Source: Blastobasis lacticolella (taxonomy: Eukaryota > Arthropoda > Insecta > Lepidoptera > Blastobasidae). From it: a stretch of DNA of 64,000 bases. Positions 12,601-23,970 of this stretch are shown in pieces (the first letter of the stretch is position 1; each line of letters opens with the position of its first letter). The position numbers and the translations under genes are program-made. The stretch is taken from positions 14,822,122-14,886,121 of the forward strand of contig LR990044.1 of the NCBI GenBank assembly GCA_905147135.1, written 5' to 3'. The notes beneath the pieces are model-generated. The model was not told the DNA's origin and did no database searches. It saw only the letters and a program-made list of their open reading frames with translations.

Positions 12601-12807
12601 GCGTCACACATATCCATTGCCGTGTGTGGAATGTCTGATGAATGATGATGATGATTTACTTATCTTTTCTTGTAGGCTGCAATGATTGCGAAGGCTGCAC
12701 ACAAAGATGGTATCACATTAAAGGAAGCCGCCCTGAAGATGGGCATGGTCACATCTGATCAATTTGACATGTGGGTCAAACCCGAAACTATGCTTGGGCC
12801 TACTTAG
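9666..12807 (+). CDS. FH: Fumarate hydratase (class II), tandem copy 2
   Basis: Predicted exons: 9666-9716, 9825-9941, 10462-10543, 10631-10752, 10819-11051, 11159-11364, 11455-11658, 12100-12261, 12349-12479, 12676-12807 (TAG). They join in frame to 479 residues; the last eight have exactly the lengths and phases of the copy 1 exons. The second exon carries [20 protein letters not shown], the canonical N-terminal region of class II fumarase. The signatures [14 protein letters not shown] and GSSIMPGKVNP are intact. The N terminus is uncertain. A 17-codon exon from ATG 9666 splices in phase 0 (gtaagt donor, ttctgcag acceptor), but ATG 9807, in frame just upstream of exon 2, would give 468 residues. 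Neither start gives a clear mitochondrial presequence, which hints at a cytosolic form (inference). The C terminus is MLGPT, not MLGPK. Introns are short (66-520 bp). Confidence 0.93.
9990..10290 (-). mobile_element. RTE-type LINE fragment in fumarase copy 2 intron
   Basis: GTTGTGGACATAGGC followed by pieces resembling the antisense 3' coding region of lepidopteran RTE retrotransposons (GCAGTCTCCAATCAAGAACT). It explains why the intron 9942-10461 is the longest in this gene. Degenerate, no ORF. Confidence 0.5.
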
Positions 12808-12981
12808 CGCCTATTTAAGCGCTTGAAGTACTTGCTAATATTACAAAGTGATGTTGTTCGTCGGATAAGTATTTGAAAGTTGTCATGGTCGAATTTTGTG
12901 ATGTTTAGTGCGTTAATAATTGTACCTCTATTTAGTAACCAAACACTATGTTCTTGTGATGTTTTATAAAATGCGTATTTT

Positions 12982-12987
12982 AATAAA
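12982..12987 (+). terminator. Poly(A) signal of fumarase copy 2
   Basis: AATAAA 175 bp after the stop codon, followed by a T/GT-rich stretch. This gives a compact 3' UTR of about 200 bp. Confidence 0.65.
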
Positions 12988-13244
12988 GAAACGGTTTTTT
13001 TTTGTAAGTAGGTACTTAATTTACTAGACAAGCTTGACTGTCCACTACCTCACCTTGTAATAAGTGACAATGCGACCGTTGGTAAAGCACGCTTACTATG
13101 TCTAGCAAAAGACTACAGTAGACTACTGTTTAGTTCGAGCAACACAGTGGTAGGCAAAGCGGTCCATTCAGCCTTACGCGTTAGAATTGACGATCTTTGG
13201 CTCGGTTTGTGCGGATTGCTGGTCAGTATATAGGTGCCGGACTA

Positions 13245-13440
13245 ATTCCTTTCCGAGCCGAAAGACGCCCACTGCTGGGTAAAGGCCTCCCCTAGAGATC
13301 TCCACAAAGGCCGGTCCTGTGCTTTCCGCAACCAGCTGATACCTGCGACATTTAGTCGACTTGGTCGTTAGTCCACTTTGGGAGGCCTACCCACGCTGCT
13401 CTCCTGCTCACGGCTGCTCTATTCCTTCACACATTCCCCG
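13245..13440 (-). mobile_element. RTE-type LINE 3' end, antisense
   Basis: In reverse it reads GCGTGGGTAGGCCTCCC through GGAGGCCTTTACCCAGCAGT. This is homologous to the sense fragment at 43,665-43,930 and to the usual LINE ending in which a GEAYVQQW-like peptide precedes the tail. Confidence 0.65.
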
Positions 13441-13958
13441 AAATGCAACTTGTGAAATACCAATAGACACGCAACCCCATGTCGAGGTTCAGGTTTTGCA
13501 GGTTTGCGTCAGTCCAGAATAAGTTTTAGCTCGCTTCTGAAGACTGAACCTTGAGAAAGCTGTAGAAGTGAAGTGCCGTCTAACCTTCAAGAGAACGCTT
13601 TGATGAAGATTTGTTCATTTGGATTAGATGAACGAGGTTAGACGTTAGCTCAACATCGAAAAGCTGAAGGTCCCGGTTAACGGAATAGATGCATCCCGGA
13701 AAGTCGGAGCTAGTTGGAATGGGAATGTTTGGCAGAAAACAAAGACGCTTGTTGAACATCACCAACTTTGCGTCGCCTCAATCCCGCCTGGAGGGTTCGT
13801 TCATACTATCCATGGCTCGTCGACATCCCTTTGCATATGACAGATATTCTGTCCTTTATTGTACCTATTGTCATCTGTATATCCAAAGATACCGGGTATG
13901 AGCAGATCGTAAAAACTGTATCGCGGATAAAAGCGACACCTGAAGAACTCCTGCGTCG

Positions 13959-14440
13959 TTAACTTGAAGGTCGGATGAGTAGCCGTCGATAACTTCGACT
14001 CTTTATCATGCACTCAGTGTCAAACAGAATCCGATATCCAGGTACAAAAACCAACAGGAAAGCGAATAAGGGATTTTTGCTTAAAAGGCCTGCATGCCAA
14101 ACCTTGTCAAAAGCGTTGGAGATATCAAGCGACACAGCAAGGATCTCGCCGTGTGTCTTAATGGCATCACTGCACACATACACCAGAAGATCCCCAAAAT
14201 CGATCGACCCCGGCAGAATCCGTACTGGTGGTCAGTACCGTTCAAGATGAGCTAGGGGTTTGCCATTTCGTGCACGGTCCATAGTCCTACAGAGTATAGA
14301 GCTAGATGACCGAAATCGGGCGGGAGATAACAGGGTGTGCGCGGCTGCCTTTTTGGGGACACGGGCTGCACATTGCAGGCTCCACACCAAACCAGTCTCA
14401 AGTGAAAGCCAAAAGGCGGATGAGGGTAGGAGCAAGACAA
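13959..14440 (-). pseudogene. Broken non-LTR reverse transcriptase fragment
   Basis: The minus strand encodes VSLDISNAFDKVWHAGLLSK, the motif A region of jockey-like reverse transcriptases. Upstream in a different frame are remnants resembling SSSILCRTM and KPLAHLERY from the preceding RT block. Frame changes and the short length show a dead, truncated copy. Confidence 0.75.
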
Positions 14441-14871
14441 GTCAGGGGCATATCTATGCGATATATTGCTGGACTATAATATTGCATAACAGGCATTTAA
14501 CCATGGACGAGACCTGCCATCTATCGCAATGTCAGAATACGGAATAAAATATTCCATACCCTGTCGTAAAACCGCGGTAACGGCTTTAGCACAGCTCAAC
14601 ATATCTGCTGAGGAGAATCATGTCTCGCCAAGAATAGGACGAAAAGACGTGATAGCATCTGATAGAATAACGATATCACAAAGCGCATCAACTGTCCAGT
14701 TAAATCCAACCCAAACCCTCACCAAAAGGCGCTGACCGCCTAACTCAAGTTGAAGTTTGAGCGTGATAACGATGCATCGTCCGATAGAGTTTGCCTTCTA
14801 TTCGAGTTAGGCGATCGGACCCAGCCTCCAGCATTAAATAGGAGGGTAAAGCTGAGTGGCCTTGCCTCTTA

Positions 14872-15696
14872 AGCGAATACTACACACACGATATATATCG
14901 TGATTCACGCAGGATCACGATATTTATCGAGTGTGTAGCCTAGAGTATCACGAATCGTGATACGGATCACAGGATTTCCGAAAATCCAGAAATCTACGAT
15001 CCGTATCAAATATCGTGCGATATATATCGAGCGTCTAGTATCTCGTCGATATTTATCACGACATTTCTGTCAAACTGACAGATAAATAACGTAATTTCAA
15101 ATTTATTTTCATTGTTTGTATTTATTTTCAAGCTGCTGTGGCCACTATGGACCTGCGGGGCTATTGGCTAACTCAGTTGAAAACTGTATTTGACACTAGA
15201 TAATTCTACACCACGTCATCTACGTTGAAAACTGGCAATAGCGTCTACCAAATTAGTACCAAATTAGAGTAGTGTCAGATTTTTTTATGTCAAATTCAGT
15301 TGTCCACTGAGATAGCCGATAGGCCCTCTGGACAGTTACTATAAAAGTATAAAAAGTCAACAAGATCCTCATCCTCATAATTTTTCTCATTTTTTTTTCT
15401 TCACGCGTCTTTTTAATCATAATGCTAAAACTATAGCAACGCTAGCTTTATCAGTCATTTTGGTAAAAATACTTAAAAATCGTAAATTTACAGCGACGCG
15501 TCAAAAATGCTTTTTTTTTAGGCTAGGCATTGGCAACTTAGTCTATTCAGCCATTAAAATGAATGAAAGAATGCATAGACTAATGAAAATATCGACGATT
15601 CTTATCGTGTGTGTAGGGTCGACTTGCGATCCAAAATATTACTCGATATGGATCACGATACGTATCACGATAAATATCGTGTGTATAGTATCCGCC
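14872..15696. mobile_element. Inverted-repeat DNA element with TTA target duplication (PIF/Harbinger-like MITE)
   Basis: The ends are inverted: left AGCGAATACTACACACACGA, and the right end read in reverse starts GGCGGATACTATACACACGA. TTA flanks both sides (14869-14871 and 15697-15699). A 3-bp TWA duplication is typical of PIF/Harbinger elements. Subterminal DNA is dense in ATCACGATA-type palindromes. It is 825 bp with no transposase, so non-autonomous. Confidence 0.7.
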
Positions 15697-16284
15697 TTAG
15701 GGTCCTGCCATAAAGGAAGCTCCACATGTTGGCCAATACTCCACGAGATGTGGCCAACACAACAATGCAGAGGAAGTAGAGGTGCGCGGATCCTTTATAT
15801 TCATATAACACAACAGAACGTTATGCTATTATAAAATATTATGTTATTTTTAACGTTATAATATAGCACCCTAATATAATTATACCTACAGTATAACGAT
15901 CGCCGTCTTTCAGTTTATATTATTATTAACAGTTCATTTAGTACCTTGGGGAAGAAATTTGTGTATATATATGCATTAAAAATCTATATATTTGTATTAC
16001 CACGTAAAAACATTAGTTTTGCTAATTCCAACGACGTTAATCGCATACATAACAGAAAAAAATAACACAACAATCGAATATTAATATCAAAAGGTAATTG
16101 GAATAATATTATGGTTATCTTGTGTTGTGTGAAATGGCAATATATTAGTAGCTGAAAATATTATGCATTAATATTAGGTGTTTTAAGTATATTTTTATAC
16201 TGTTATAATATACCCGTTATCTAATATAACGAACCCCTCTAAAAGGAAGTATTGGCCTATATTCTATTCGTAAAGACTCGTGCA

Positions 16285-16353
16285 CAAAGAGATTGGAAAG
16301 TTAGCTACCTTCTTGCCAGTTTAATGAAGGTAGCTAACTTTCCAATCTCTTTG
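16285..16353. repeat. Perfect hairpin, 28-bp arms, 13-nt loop
   Basis: Bases 16285-16312 are the exact reverse complement of 16326-16353, separated by 13 nt. The inner arm edge is GCTACCTTC/GAAGGTAGC. Perfect identity suggests a young or maintained fold-back. Confidence 0.85.
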
Positions 16354-16454
16354 GTAGACGACTCCGCTACACAGAAAAAATATTGATGTATCCGATGACC
16401 GATGTATCGATTTAATATTTTTCTTCCTGGCGCTTATCCTCTAAACAGGTTCGG

Positions 16455-16550
16455 GGTACACGTGACCATGATCCAGAATTTTTCCAGATCAGGAAATTAC
16501 AGTAGAGCAACTGCCATCACCAGTGTCAATATGACCTAGTTTACAGAGGA
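16455..16550 (-). repeat. SINE family 2 fragment, diverged
   Basis: TGACCATGATCCAGAATTT and GCAACTGCCATCA match in reverse the body of the SINE at 40,497-40,853, with insertions. Confidence 0.5.
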
Positions 16551-16867
16551 AGCTACCAGATTAGGGATATTGCATGGAGATATCAATATAATATCGATGG
16601 GTTTTGATACTTCCTGCATCCCTACCATATCCCTATTAGGCAAGGATGTACAAGTCGATCAAAAATCTCGCTCAGTCCCCTCAAAAGTTTTGCCAAAAGT
16701 TTGGGACAACATGTGGAGTCCGGGATCGTACTGCCTATCTCCGATAGTACGCCGTCGTCTTGATCCAACTTGACTAAATAAAATTTGTATTATGAACTAA
16801 ATCTATTTCGAAATATTAACATTTTGTTCTTGTATGTAATATTAGCCCTTGCTGTTAATTATCGTTA

Positions 16868-16985
16868 TGGACTATATCACAAAGAGCCCCCAGAAGCCTG
16901 CACCATGGTCACTTTTATATGCAGATGATATAGTCCTCATTGCCGAGTTAGTTGAGGAAATGCAAAAAGACCTAGAGACTAGATG
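16868..16985 (+). pseudogene. RTE-type reverse transcriptase fragment, catalytic YADD block
   Basis: Encodes PWSLLYADDIVLIAELVEEM, the RT catalytic box and following helix of RTE-type elements. Only about 39 residues remain before foreign DNA begins at about 16,987. Confidence 0.75.
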
Positions 16986-16986
16986 A

Positions 16987-17528
16987 GATTAGATTATTTA
17001 TTTACCAATGAAATTTACATCATATTAGGCGAATGTCATAATATAAGTAAGTAACAAAGATATCGTCAAATAGAATTAAAATAATGTCATACAAAAAAAT
17101 TCTAAATAAGTATACAAATTCACAACAAAAATAAACAATAGTAAAATGTCAAATGAATACAAATTAAACTAATAATTACCCAGTTGACACAAAATTGTAA
17201 TACATTGTATAATTGTCAATAAATACTGTGGGTATACGTAATAGTACCTATACCTACAAACTAAAAAATAAATCATTGTCAATTTCTCAAATAATTAAAA
17301 TGTTTATATAAAAATAATTAATCAGTACCGATGCAGGTACAAAATTGTATCTAATAAATAAATATACCCAATGTCAGACCTTCATGTCAATATAATCTTT
17401 TATTGAATACAATGGGGTATCCAATAAGAGGTTTTTCAGTTGGCGCCTAAACGTTTCGTCACAACGTTCATTCTTAATATCTGCGGGTAGGTGTTCATAA
17501 AATGTTGGTCCGACAACGCGCGGGTTTT
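16987..17528 (-). mobile_element. LINE 3' end inserted antisense into an RTE remnant
   Basis: On the minus strand 17,528 to about 17,373 encodes a typical LINE C terminus (GPTFYEHLPADIKNE, then FRRQLKNLLLDTPLYSIKDY, then a stop). An AT-rich 3' UTR follows, ending near 16,987 in TAATCTAATCT. The two flanking RTE pieces are in the opposite orientation. Confidence 0.7.
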
Positions 17529-17534
17529 ATCTGT

Positions 17535-17935
17535 ACGATCTGCATTGCTCTACGACTCCGAGTGCTGGCCAATGAAGAAAGCAGACGAACATAATCTGCA
17601 TACCGAGGCAATGAAGATGCTCCGATGGGCAGGTGGTGTCACTAAACTAGATAAAGTGAAATCTATATAATAAGGATAATTAGAGGATAATTCAAAGTTG
17701 AAAACTGATTGCGATGGTATGGCCACGTAATGAGGCGAGAAGAAAGCCACATGACAAGGACAGAATTGTAAATGGAGGAGGGAAAGAGAGGCCGCGGACG
17801 ACCACTGACGACTTGAATGATGACTTTACAGAATGATTTACGAAAATAAAACCTTATGGCGAAAATGTCAAGGAGTGCTGACCCCAAATAATATGGGAAT
17901 AATAAAGCAAGGTCAAAGAAGAAGAGATAGTATAT
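17535..17935 (+). pseudogene. RTE-type reverse transcriptase C-terminal fragment
   Basis: With frame changes it encodes ALLYDSECWPMKKADEHNLH, AMKMLRWAGG, RWYGHVMRREESH and GRGRPLTTW, the conserved C-terminal succession of RTE elements. It probably belonged to the same copy as 16868-16985, but the linking ~200 bp is absent. Confidence 0.75.
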
Positions 17936-17943
17936 TAATATGC

Positions 17944-18176
17944 TTGGACAATTAACACAGCGCAATATAGCCCCAAAGTAAGTAAAGCTTGTGTTATGGG
18001 TGCTAATAAACTACTCATATAGGTATTTTTAAAAATATACTTATTATAACACCCAGACCCGTAACAGAAATTAAAATTCAAACTTTTCAACTTCTGCTCG
18101 GCCGGGAATTGACCTCGGGACCTCTGTGTGGCAGACCGACATGTTAACCAACTGAACCACTGGAGGACGTCAATGT
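17944..18176 (-). repeat. tRNA-derived SINE, family 1, copy B
   Basis: Shares the AAGCTTGTGTTATGGGTGCT body and the tRNA-like head with copy A at 334-540. In copy B the B box region is slightly mutated (GGGAATTGACC on the plus strand). Confidence 0.8.
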
Positions 18177-18552
18177 GAGGTCGATAAATTACTAATTTGA
18201 CATCCATCTTAATTAAAACACAGTTTTTCATTTCTTCAAAATCATTACTTTTTCGCAAAATGGAGAAAAAACCCCCAATCTGGAGATTCTAATTTGATTG
18301 TCCGTCTACACCACATAATCTGATTGTCGATCAGATTGTCCTTGGTGAGTCCATACGTGACAAAATGATTGCCAATCTATTCTATGATTGAACATAAAAT
18401 TGTGTCGTATGAAAGGGCCTTTACAATGCTTGTGTTGCCATGCTAAATATATTCTTAAGAAAATTCTGAACGCATCTAGAGACGGTGCTGCCTCTACCGG
18501 TGATATTGAAAAACTTGCAGTTCGGGCTCCTTCGGACTCGTTCGTACGTTGG

Positions 18553-18860
18553 TCAGTCACGCCTCGCCTAGACTTGTTCGAAAAGCGAAACCAAAATCAT
18601 TCCACGGCAATGTACGAAGACTGATGCGCTTGTCGCGGGCTCACGTGAAACCGGGTTATTTTACTTTTACAATCGGATTTTATCATTTGATAAAAAGTTT
18701 TTTTATGAATATAATGTGATTTATGCTAGAAATTGTGGTGATTTGTGTTTTCAATAGAAATCTCAACAGTGGAATTATTTTGTGTGAAGTGGTGCAATAG
18801 TGTACGGAACGTGGATTTATAAAGGATTGCCTTTTTATTTGAGAGATTGGCCTTAGCAAG
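18553..18860 (+). promoter_or_regulatory. Candidate promoter and 5'-UTR exon, possibly of PlexA
   Basis: GGTCAGTCACG at about 18,550 resembles an arthropod initiator (TCAGT). The DNA downstream ends in AGCAAG followed by a good splice donor (gtaagatt) at 18,861. No ORF is expected. The link to PlexA, 9 kb downstream, is inference; transcript data would be needed. Confidence 0.28.
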
Positions 18861-20992
18861 GTAAGATTCCAAGATATTTCAAATATATAGTATCAGTTTT
18901 TACGTACTGTGTGGCATTCCCGTAGAAATGGCTTCCATTTATCGACTTGACTGGCGTGCGCGTTAGGATAGCCATTAATGGCTGACTTTCTTTTTAGCGT
19001 TCTCCGCCGATTCCTGTCGTAGACTAACCATATCTGATATCACTTATCGGATTATAAAACAGGTACAGGTTTTACGAAACCTAATTCTATGCGTAGTGCA
19101 ATATAGTGTGTGGGTGTTGTAAGGAATTCAGTGGGCTCAAATGCAGTCAACAAAACCGCTCGATTTTTGTTTGGTTATTCTACAAAATAGTCCGTAAAAT
19201 GGTGTTGTTGAGAATTTTGTTTTTTTCTTGCAAATGACGACGTAGGTACTAAACCTGATTTCAGCTTATAACTACTGATTGCTTCAACATAAATAACTGT
19301 ATGACCAAATTTCAGTACCTGTACTAATATTTACAAACTGAGATTGACAATGATGATACAAGTAAAACAGGTATTCTAATAGTTTTTAATTTTCTTTATC
19401 TATTTGACCATCCTGTTGAACAATTTTATTTCTTATATATTGGTGGGTAAGAGAAGATAACAGTATTTTTCTGGTTTGACATTGAAATTGCCAATAATTG
19501 CTCTATAATGTCATTATAGAGCCATATTAAAAAAAACTGTAATTTAAAAACTGAAAAACAACATTGATCAAAACAACCAAAGAATGTGACGTCACTGAAA
19601 ATTGTGTCCATAGCTACTTCTTTTAGCCTATAAATCAAGGTTTTGGACTGGATAGATCTTGATATTTAAAAATTTCGAGTAGTGATTTAAAGTTCAAATA
19701 AGTTTTTAGGGTTTTTTATTGCTTGCTGAGCAAGCTTATGCAAGTACATATTGGATATTTACATCAATTACGTACAACTTGATTTAGGAAAGTTGAGTCC
19801 CTCACTAAGAAGTTAAAAGTCCAAATTCCAATTAGGTATACTGAATCAATAAAATTTGTGCCAGTGTTCTAAAGGAATAATTTTCACACTAGAATTACAA
19901 TTTAGTTAAACAATATTTTTATAACAGTAAAGAATTTAAAGATTATTGTACATAGTCTTCACCCCAAATGAAATTCAGTTGCCCAGGTATAATGCAATTA
20001 TTATGCAGGCTAGAAATATCTTGTGAAATCACACAATTTCAAAATAACCTAGAAATTATAATTTGAATTCCTGGTGTGAATTAGAGCTGTAAATAATGCT
20101 TGAACAGTAAATTTGAAATACACAATTGTATTACCTTACTGTACACAATTACTGTACCAAGGTAGAGTAGTAAATGCTCCACAAACATTGACCATAAATT
20201 ATTGTAATGACATTGCAGCATTATTAGTTTTTTTTAAATTTTATCAAAATGGGAAAGGTATTTATTGTAAATTATCTCATTGATATCTTTTACAACATCC
20301 AAATGCCATAATTTATAGCACTTAATGGCTGATAAGGACACACTATCCAGCCTAGCAGTAACAAGCACTGCTCAGAATAGAGATAACTTCTAATCAAGTT
20401 ACTACAATTTATTATTATGAAATAAAATTGATAATATCCATGAATACCTGCAAATCTTAACAGTAAAGGAGGAAATACTCAACCTGATTGATGCTTACAA
20501 GAGGCAAATTACACATCAACAGAACAGGCTACCTCAGAATCTCAGTGAGATTCAACAGATACGGACGTCTCAAAAGACTGGGACAATCTACCCAAATACT
20601 AAATAAAAAGGCAGCCCAATGCTTTAAGGGCAAGCATTACAAGCTATGAATTACATTGAAAAGAACTACTCATGTTTACAAACCGATCTCATCTTATAGG
20701 GAAAAAAGTTTAAAGTGTTATTATTTGGTCTTGACGTCTCCCACTGTTTTCACCAGAACACAGTTGAATCTTTGTAATTATTCAACTAGCCTGCGGCATC
20801 CTATTATTAGCTGGGATCAAAAGAATGAGATTGACATGAGACAAGGGAATACTGTAGATTCCTGATAGTGGAAGAATTTTTTAAGTTGGTAAGTTTTATG
20901 GACTGTTACCGTGTTGGTAAAGGCCCATATTGTAAATTCTAAAATGAATGCATATGTATGGTTTTGCTGTAATTTAACATTATTTGGTTACT

Positions 20993-21190
20993 AGCTGACC
21001 CGGCAAACGTTGTTTTGCCATATAAATAAAAAAAATTTTGGGGTGGACTACCCCTAACATTTAGGGGGATGAAAAATAGATGTTGGCCGATTCTCATAGA
21101 TACCGGATAAGCACAAAAAATTTCATCAAAATCGGTCAAGCCGTTTCGGAGGAGTATGGCAACGAAAACTGTGACACGAGAATTTTATAA
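20993..21190 (+). repeat. Dispersed repeat with CTAGCTGACCCGGC start
   Basis: Begins CTAGCTGACCCGGCAAACGT and includes AAAATCGGTCAAGCCGTTTC, a widespread insect repeat signature. It resembles the reverse of Helitron-type 3' ends. No ORF. Confidence 0.55.
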
Positions 21191-21564
21191 ACTGCAAATA
21201 TTCTATAGAGTACAGTGTTGTGAAATAATAATTTACAGGATTTGGAATGATTTTTGACATGCTGCCAAATTTTTAGTTTATATTGCCCAGAGCATTGCTT
21301 TTAATGTTCACTGCTCAGTGAGATATTGTAAGGATGCAGCCTTATTCTTACTTCTTTCTAAAGACAAGCGTGTATTACAAGACAGAATATAAATAAATGA
21401 GACTCACCAAACTAACTGTCCAACAAAAAGCCACCAGCCAAGAATTCACCTTCCGCCTCTTAAGTTTTAGTGGAGTCCAAAAGAACTTTAAGAGGTGGAT
21501 TTCCTGAAATATCTGACACTTACAGACACATTGTAGGGGGGGAAAGTTGGGGGTGGAGTTGTAA

Positions 21565-21730
21565 ATATAAAAATTGGAAAACGTTGCTGTCCATTTTCCA
21601 ATCTACATACACTTTTGCATCAAAATATTAGTCGCCTTGTACAACATCCACGAGTTCAAGGGGTTTGTGCTATTCTACTCTGCTGGACACCTTATGATAG
21701 TGGTCACTTACAAACCCGTAAAACTTAGGG
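21565..21730 (-). mobile_element. RTE-type LINE family 2 tail, antisense and diverged
   Basis: GTCGCCTTGTACAACATCCA is the reverse of the segment at about 3,195-3,225, followed by the matching flank. Strongly diverged. Confidence 0.5.
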
Positions 21731-22164
21731 GGTGATGGTCAAATCAGGCATTCAACATTTTCTTGGAAAAAATAAGAAAAATATTCTGAAGAGGTGGAAT
21801 CCAATTTCCAGAATTAATCATTTTTTAGTTTAAAGTATTCAATCAGAAATTGCATGAATTTTCAGAAATTGCATAAAGTGCAGTTGATTTCTCAAAAAAT
21901 ACCTACTAATCCAAACAATAAATTGAAATACTACATTATGACAAACCAACCGTGTAATTTGTGATATTTTAATTATGCCAACGCCTTCCTGATTGGCCTT
22001 GATTGAAATGATGAGGAAAAACATCCAAAATATCCACCAAAGTACCCATGGAACTCAAGTTATATATATTATTTATTGGGTTAGAATCCTCTAACCCATA
22101 TATAGATTGATATGATTGGAGTTTCTCTACGTGATAGGAATAATTTACTTTAACATATCGCCTC

Positions 22165-22300
22165 ATCTTAACACAGGACGTTCACACTACGTTTTCCCAA
22201 TCGTGGTCTCCACTAGAGAACACGTCTACTCCACCGATTATCGGTTCTACGATGTGTCACTTTACTCAGTGGACTAGTCTCACTAATAAGATATATGTTT
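22165..22300 (-). mobile_element. RTE-type LINE coding remnant, antisense
   Basis: CGTTTTCCCAATCGTGGTCT and ACCGATTATCGGTTCTACG resemble the antisense of the conserved RTE C-terminal region, and resemble 9,990-10,290. No ORF survives. Confidence 0.45.
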
Positions 22301-22681
22301 TTAATTCGTGTGTGTTTCCAACATAAGACTTTGGTGCTAACTTGGATGCATACAGGAAACCTTGTACCGGTGTGGTAAGTCAAGTCTAAGGAAGCCCGGG
22401 TGCTTGGGTACCACCGCCTTACCTGTTTCTGTCGACGAGCAATAACGCTTGCACAGTTGTGTTCCTGAAGGATAAGCATACCAGCTTACTCCTCATACAG
22501 TGACATCGCATCTGGGGTTCTGGGGTTCTGCATTTTTGTTGCTGTACCTAAGTGCGATAGTTACCGTGTTCTATAAGATAGGCTTTCTGCTCGTTTATCA
22601 CCCAGCAGTGAATACGGTGACCGAATTCAGCTTGCGTGGCGGTCTGTCACCGAATATAAAATAAAAATAAAAAATAATCGT

Positions 22682-22848
22682 AGACAAATTCACACAGCTG
22701 CATCTAGCCCTAAAGTAAGCAAAGCTTGTGTTATGCGTGCTAGATAACTGATAAACTACTTATATACTTTTAAATACATACTTGTTATACATATAACACC
22801 CAGACCCGTAACAGAAATTAAAATTCATCATTTCAATTTCTGCCCGGC
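22682..22848 (-). repeat. SINE family 1, copy C, tRNA head lost
   Basis: Body matches copies A and B (AAAGCTTGTGTTATGCGTGC and ACCCAGACCCGTAACAGA), but the similarity stops at CTGCCCGGCC, just before the tRNA-like B box. Confidence 0.75.
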
Positions 22849-23679
22849 CAACCGATACCTGTTTAGAACCCAATACACGTAAGAAACCTAATAAACCCGA
22901 CCGATTCCGAAGTGCGATACAAAAATCAATTACTGTGCGGTCTTGCAAAAACTAGGAAAATGGCTCGACTGATTTGAATGAATTTTTTTGTTCGTTACGA
23001 GTTCGAATTTATATTCACAATTAGACTCGGGAAGGACAATTGTGCCGGAACTGCTAGTGCGTATTAAATACGCTCGAAAAACAAATCGCTATTTGCTCTG
23101 TCGAACTTCGGTTAAAATTGTTCCAAACAAGCCAATCTAAGAAATGAACAAATTAACTTATAAAACTATGATGTTTCTTGTCTGACCGCGTAGTTGGCTT
23201 GGTCGAGAGACTCCGCTATCTAAAAATGCAGCAGTAGTAACTACTAACCTTTATGATTTGTGGTCACAATCAATCTGGGTCATTAACGTCCGTGAGGACA
23301 AGATGTCAAGTAGCCGACTGCCGAGTTGCTACTAGACCAGATATTCCGATAATTATCAATCTGTATTGGAGCGAGGCAAGCATGTGTAAGAAATATTTTG
23401 TATATGTGTATGTTTTAACATAATGAAATTTTATGCATTTTCTTTGATATTAAAAACAAATTTAACAAATTTTTTAAGATTTTAACCTTTTACCCTAAAC
23501 CGCTTACGTTAGGTAGATTAAACAACTTCCATTAGGAACATATAGTAGGTAAAACGACGCTATAGTGTCATTTATGTGCTAAATTACGAGATAACTACAG
23601 AAAAATGAAATAAGTGCCACATTAATGTACTATTAATGTGACTCATGCTCAACAAACTGTTGTATACTAAGTATGAATT

Positions 23680-23772
23680 AAAGTCGCTCTCCGCGTCTGT
23701 CTCTGTGTGTATGTATTTCCGTGAACTCCACCCAATATACGCAACGGACTTTGGTGCGGTTTTCACCATAAG
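23680..23772 (+). mobile_element. Helitron-like fragment, sense
   Basis: AAAGTCGCTCTCCGCGTCTG and ACGCAACGGACTTTGGTGCG match the start of the unit at 5,660-5,882. The 3' end is lost. Confidence 0.5.
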
Positions 23773-23835
23773 TACAAGAATTTTTTCCTAAAGGTTTATG
23801 TGTATAATACATGCATATTATAATAAAGAAAAGCC

Positions 23836-23970
23836 GAGCAAACTACAATCTATTGTTGCAATCCAACCCACCAAACCAAAATCCGTTGTGTAGTTCAAAA
23901 GATCTAAGCGTACATACATACAGAGGGACAGACGGCGGGAAGCAACTTTGTTTTATACTATGTATAAATA
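23836..23970 (-). mobile_element. Helitron-like fragment, antisense
   Basis: AAAATCCGTTGTGTAGTTCA and GACGGCGGGAAGCAACTTTG are the reverse of the start of the 5,660 unit. With the sense piece 60 bp upstream it forms a loose inverted pair. Confidence 0.5.

Larger units (their letters stand above)
12990..18552. other. Gene-free, repeat-rich interval downstream of the fumarases
   Basis: No cellular gene is supported. Contents in order: antisense RTE tail (13.25-13.44 kb), antisense reverse-transcriptase remnant (13.96-14.44 kb), TTA-flanked inverted-repeat element (14.87-15.70 kb), very AT-rich DNA (15.78-16.26 kb), perfect hairpin (16.29-16.35 kb), SINE 2 fragment, nested RTE/LINE (16.87-17.94 kb) and SINE 1 (17.94-18.18 kb). 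Confidence 0.7.

Noticed and set aside
15460..15834. 124-codon frame inside the TTA-flanked element as a transposase
   Set aside because: It starts at GTG-like context, runs past the element end, and shows no DDE or DNA-binding motif.
16285..16353. microRNA precursor
   Set aside because: The arms are perfectly complementary with no bulges and the stem is short with no extended flanking pairing. Without small-RNA data it is only a hairpin.
18388..18624. 78-codon plus-strand open frame
   Set aside because: No recognised similarity; it overlaps the proposed promoter/5'-UTR segment and fits chance.
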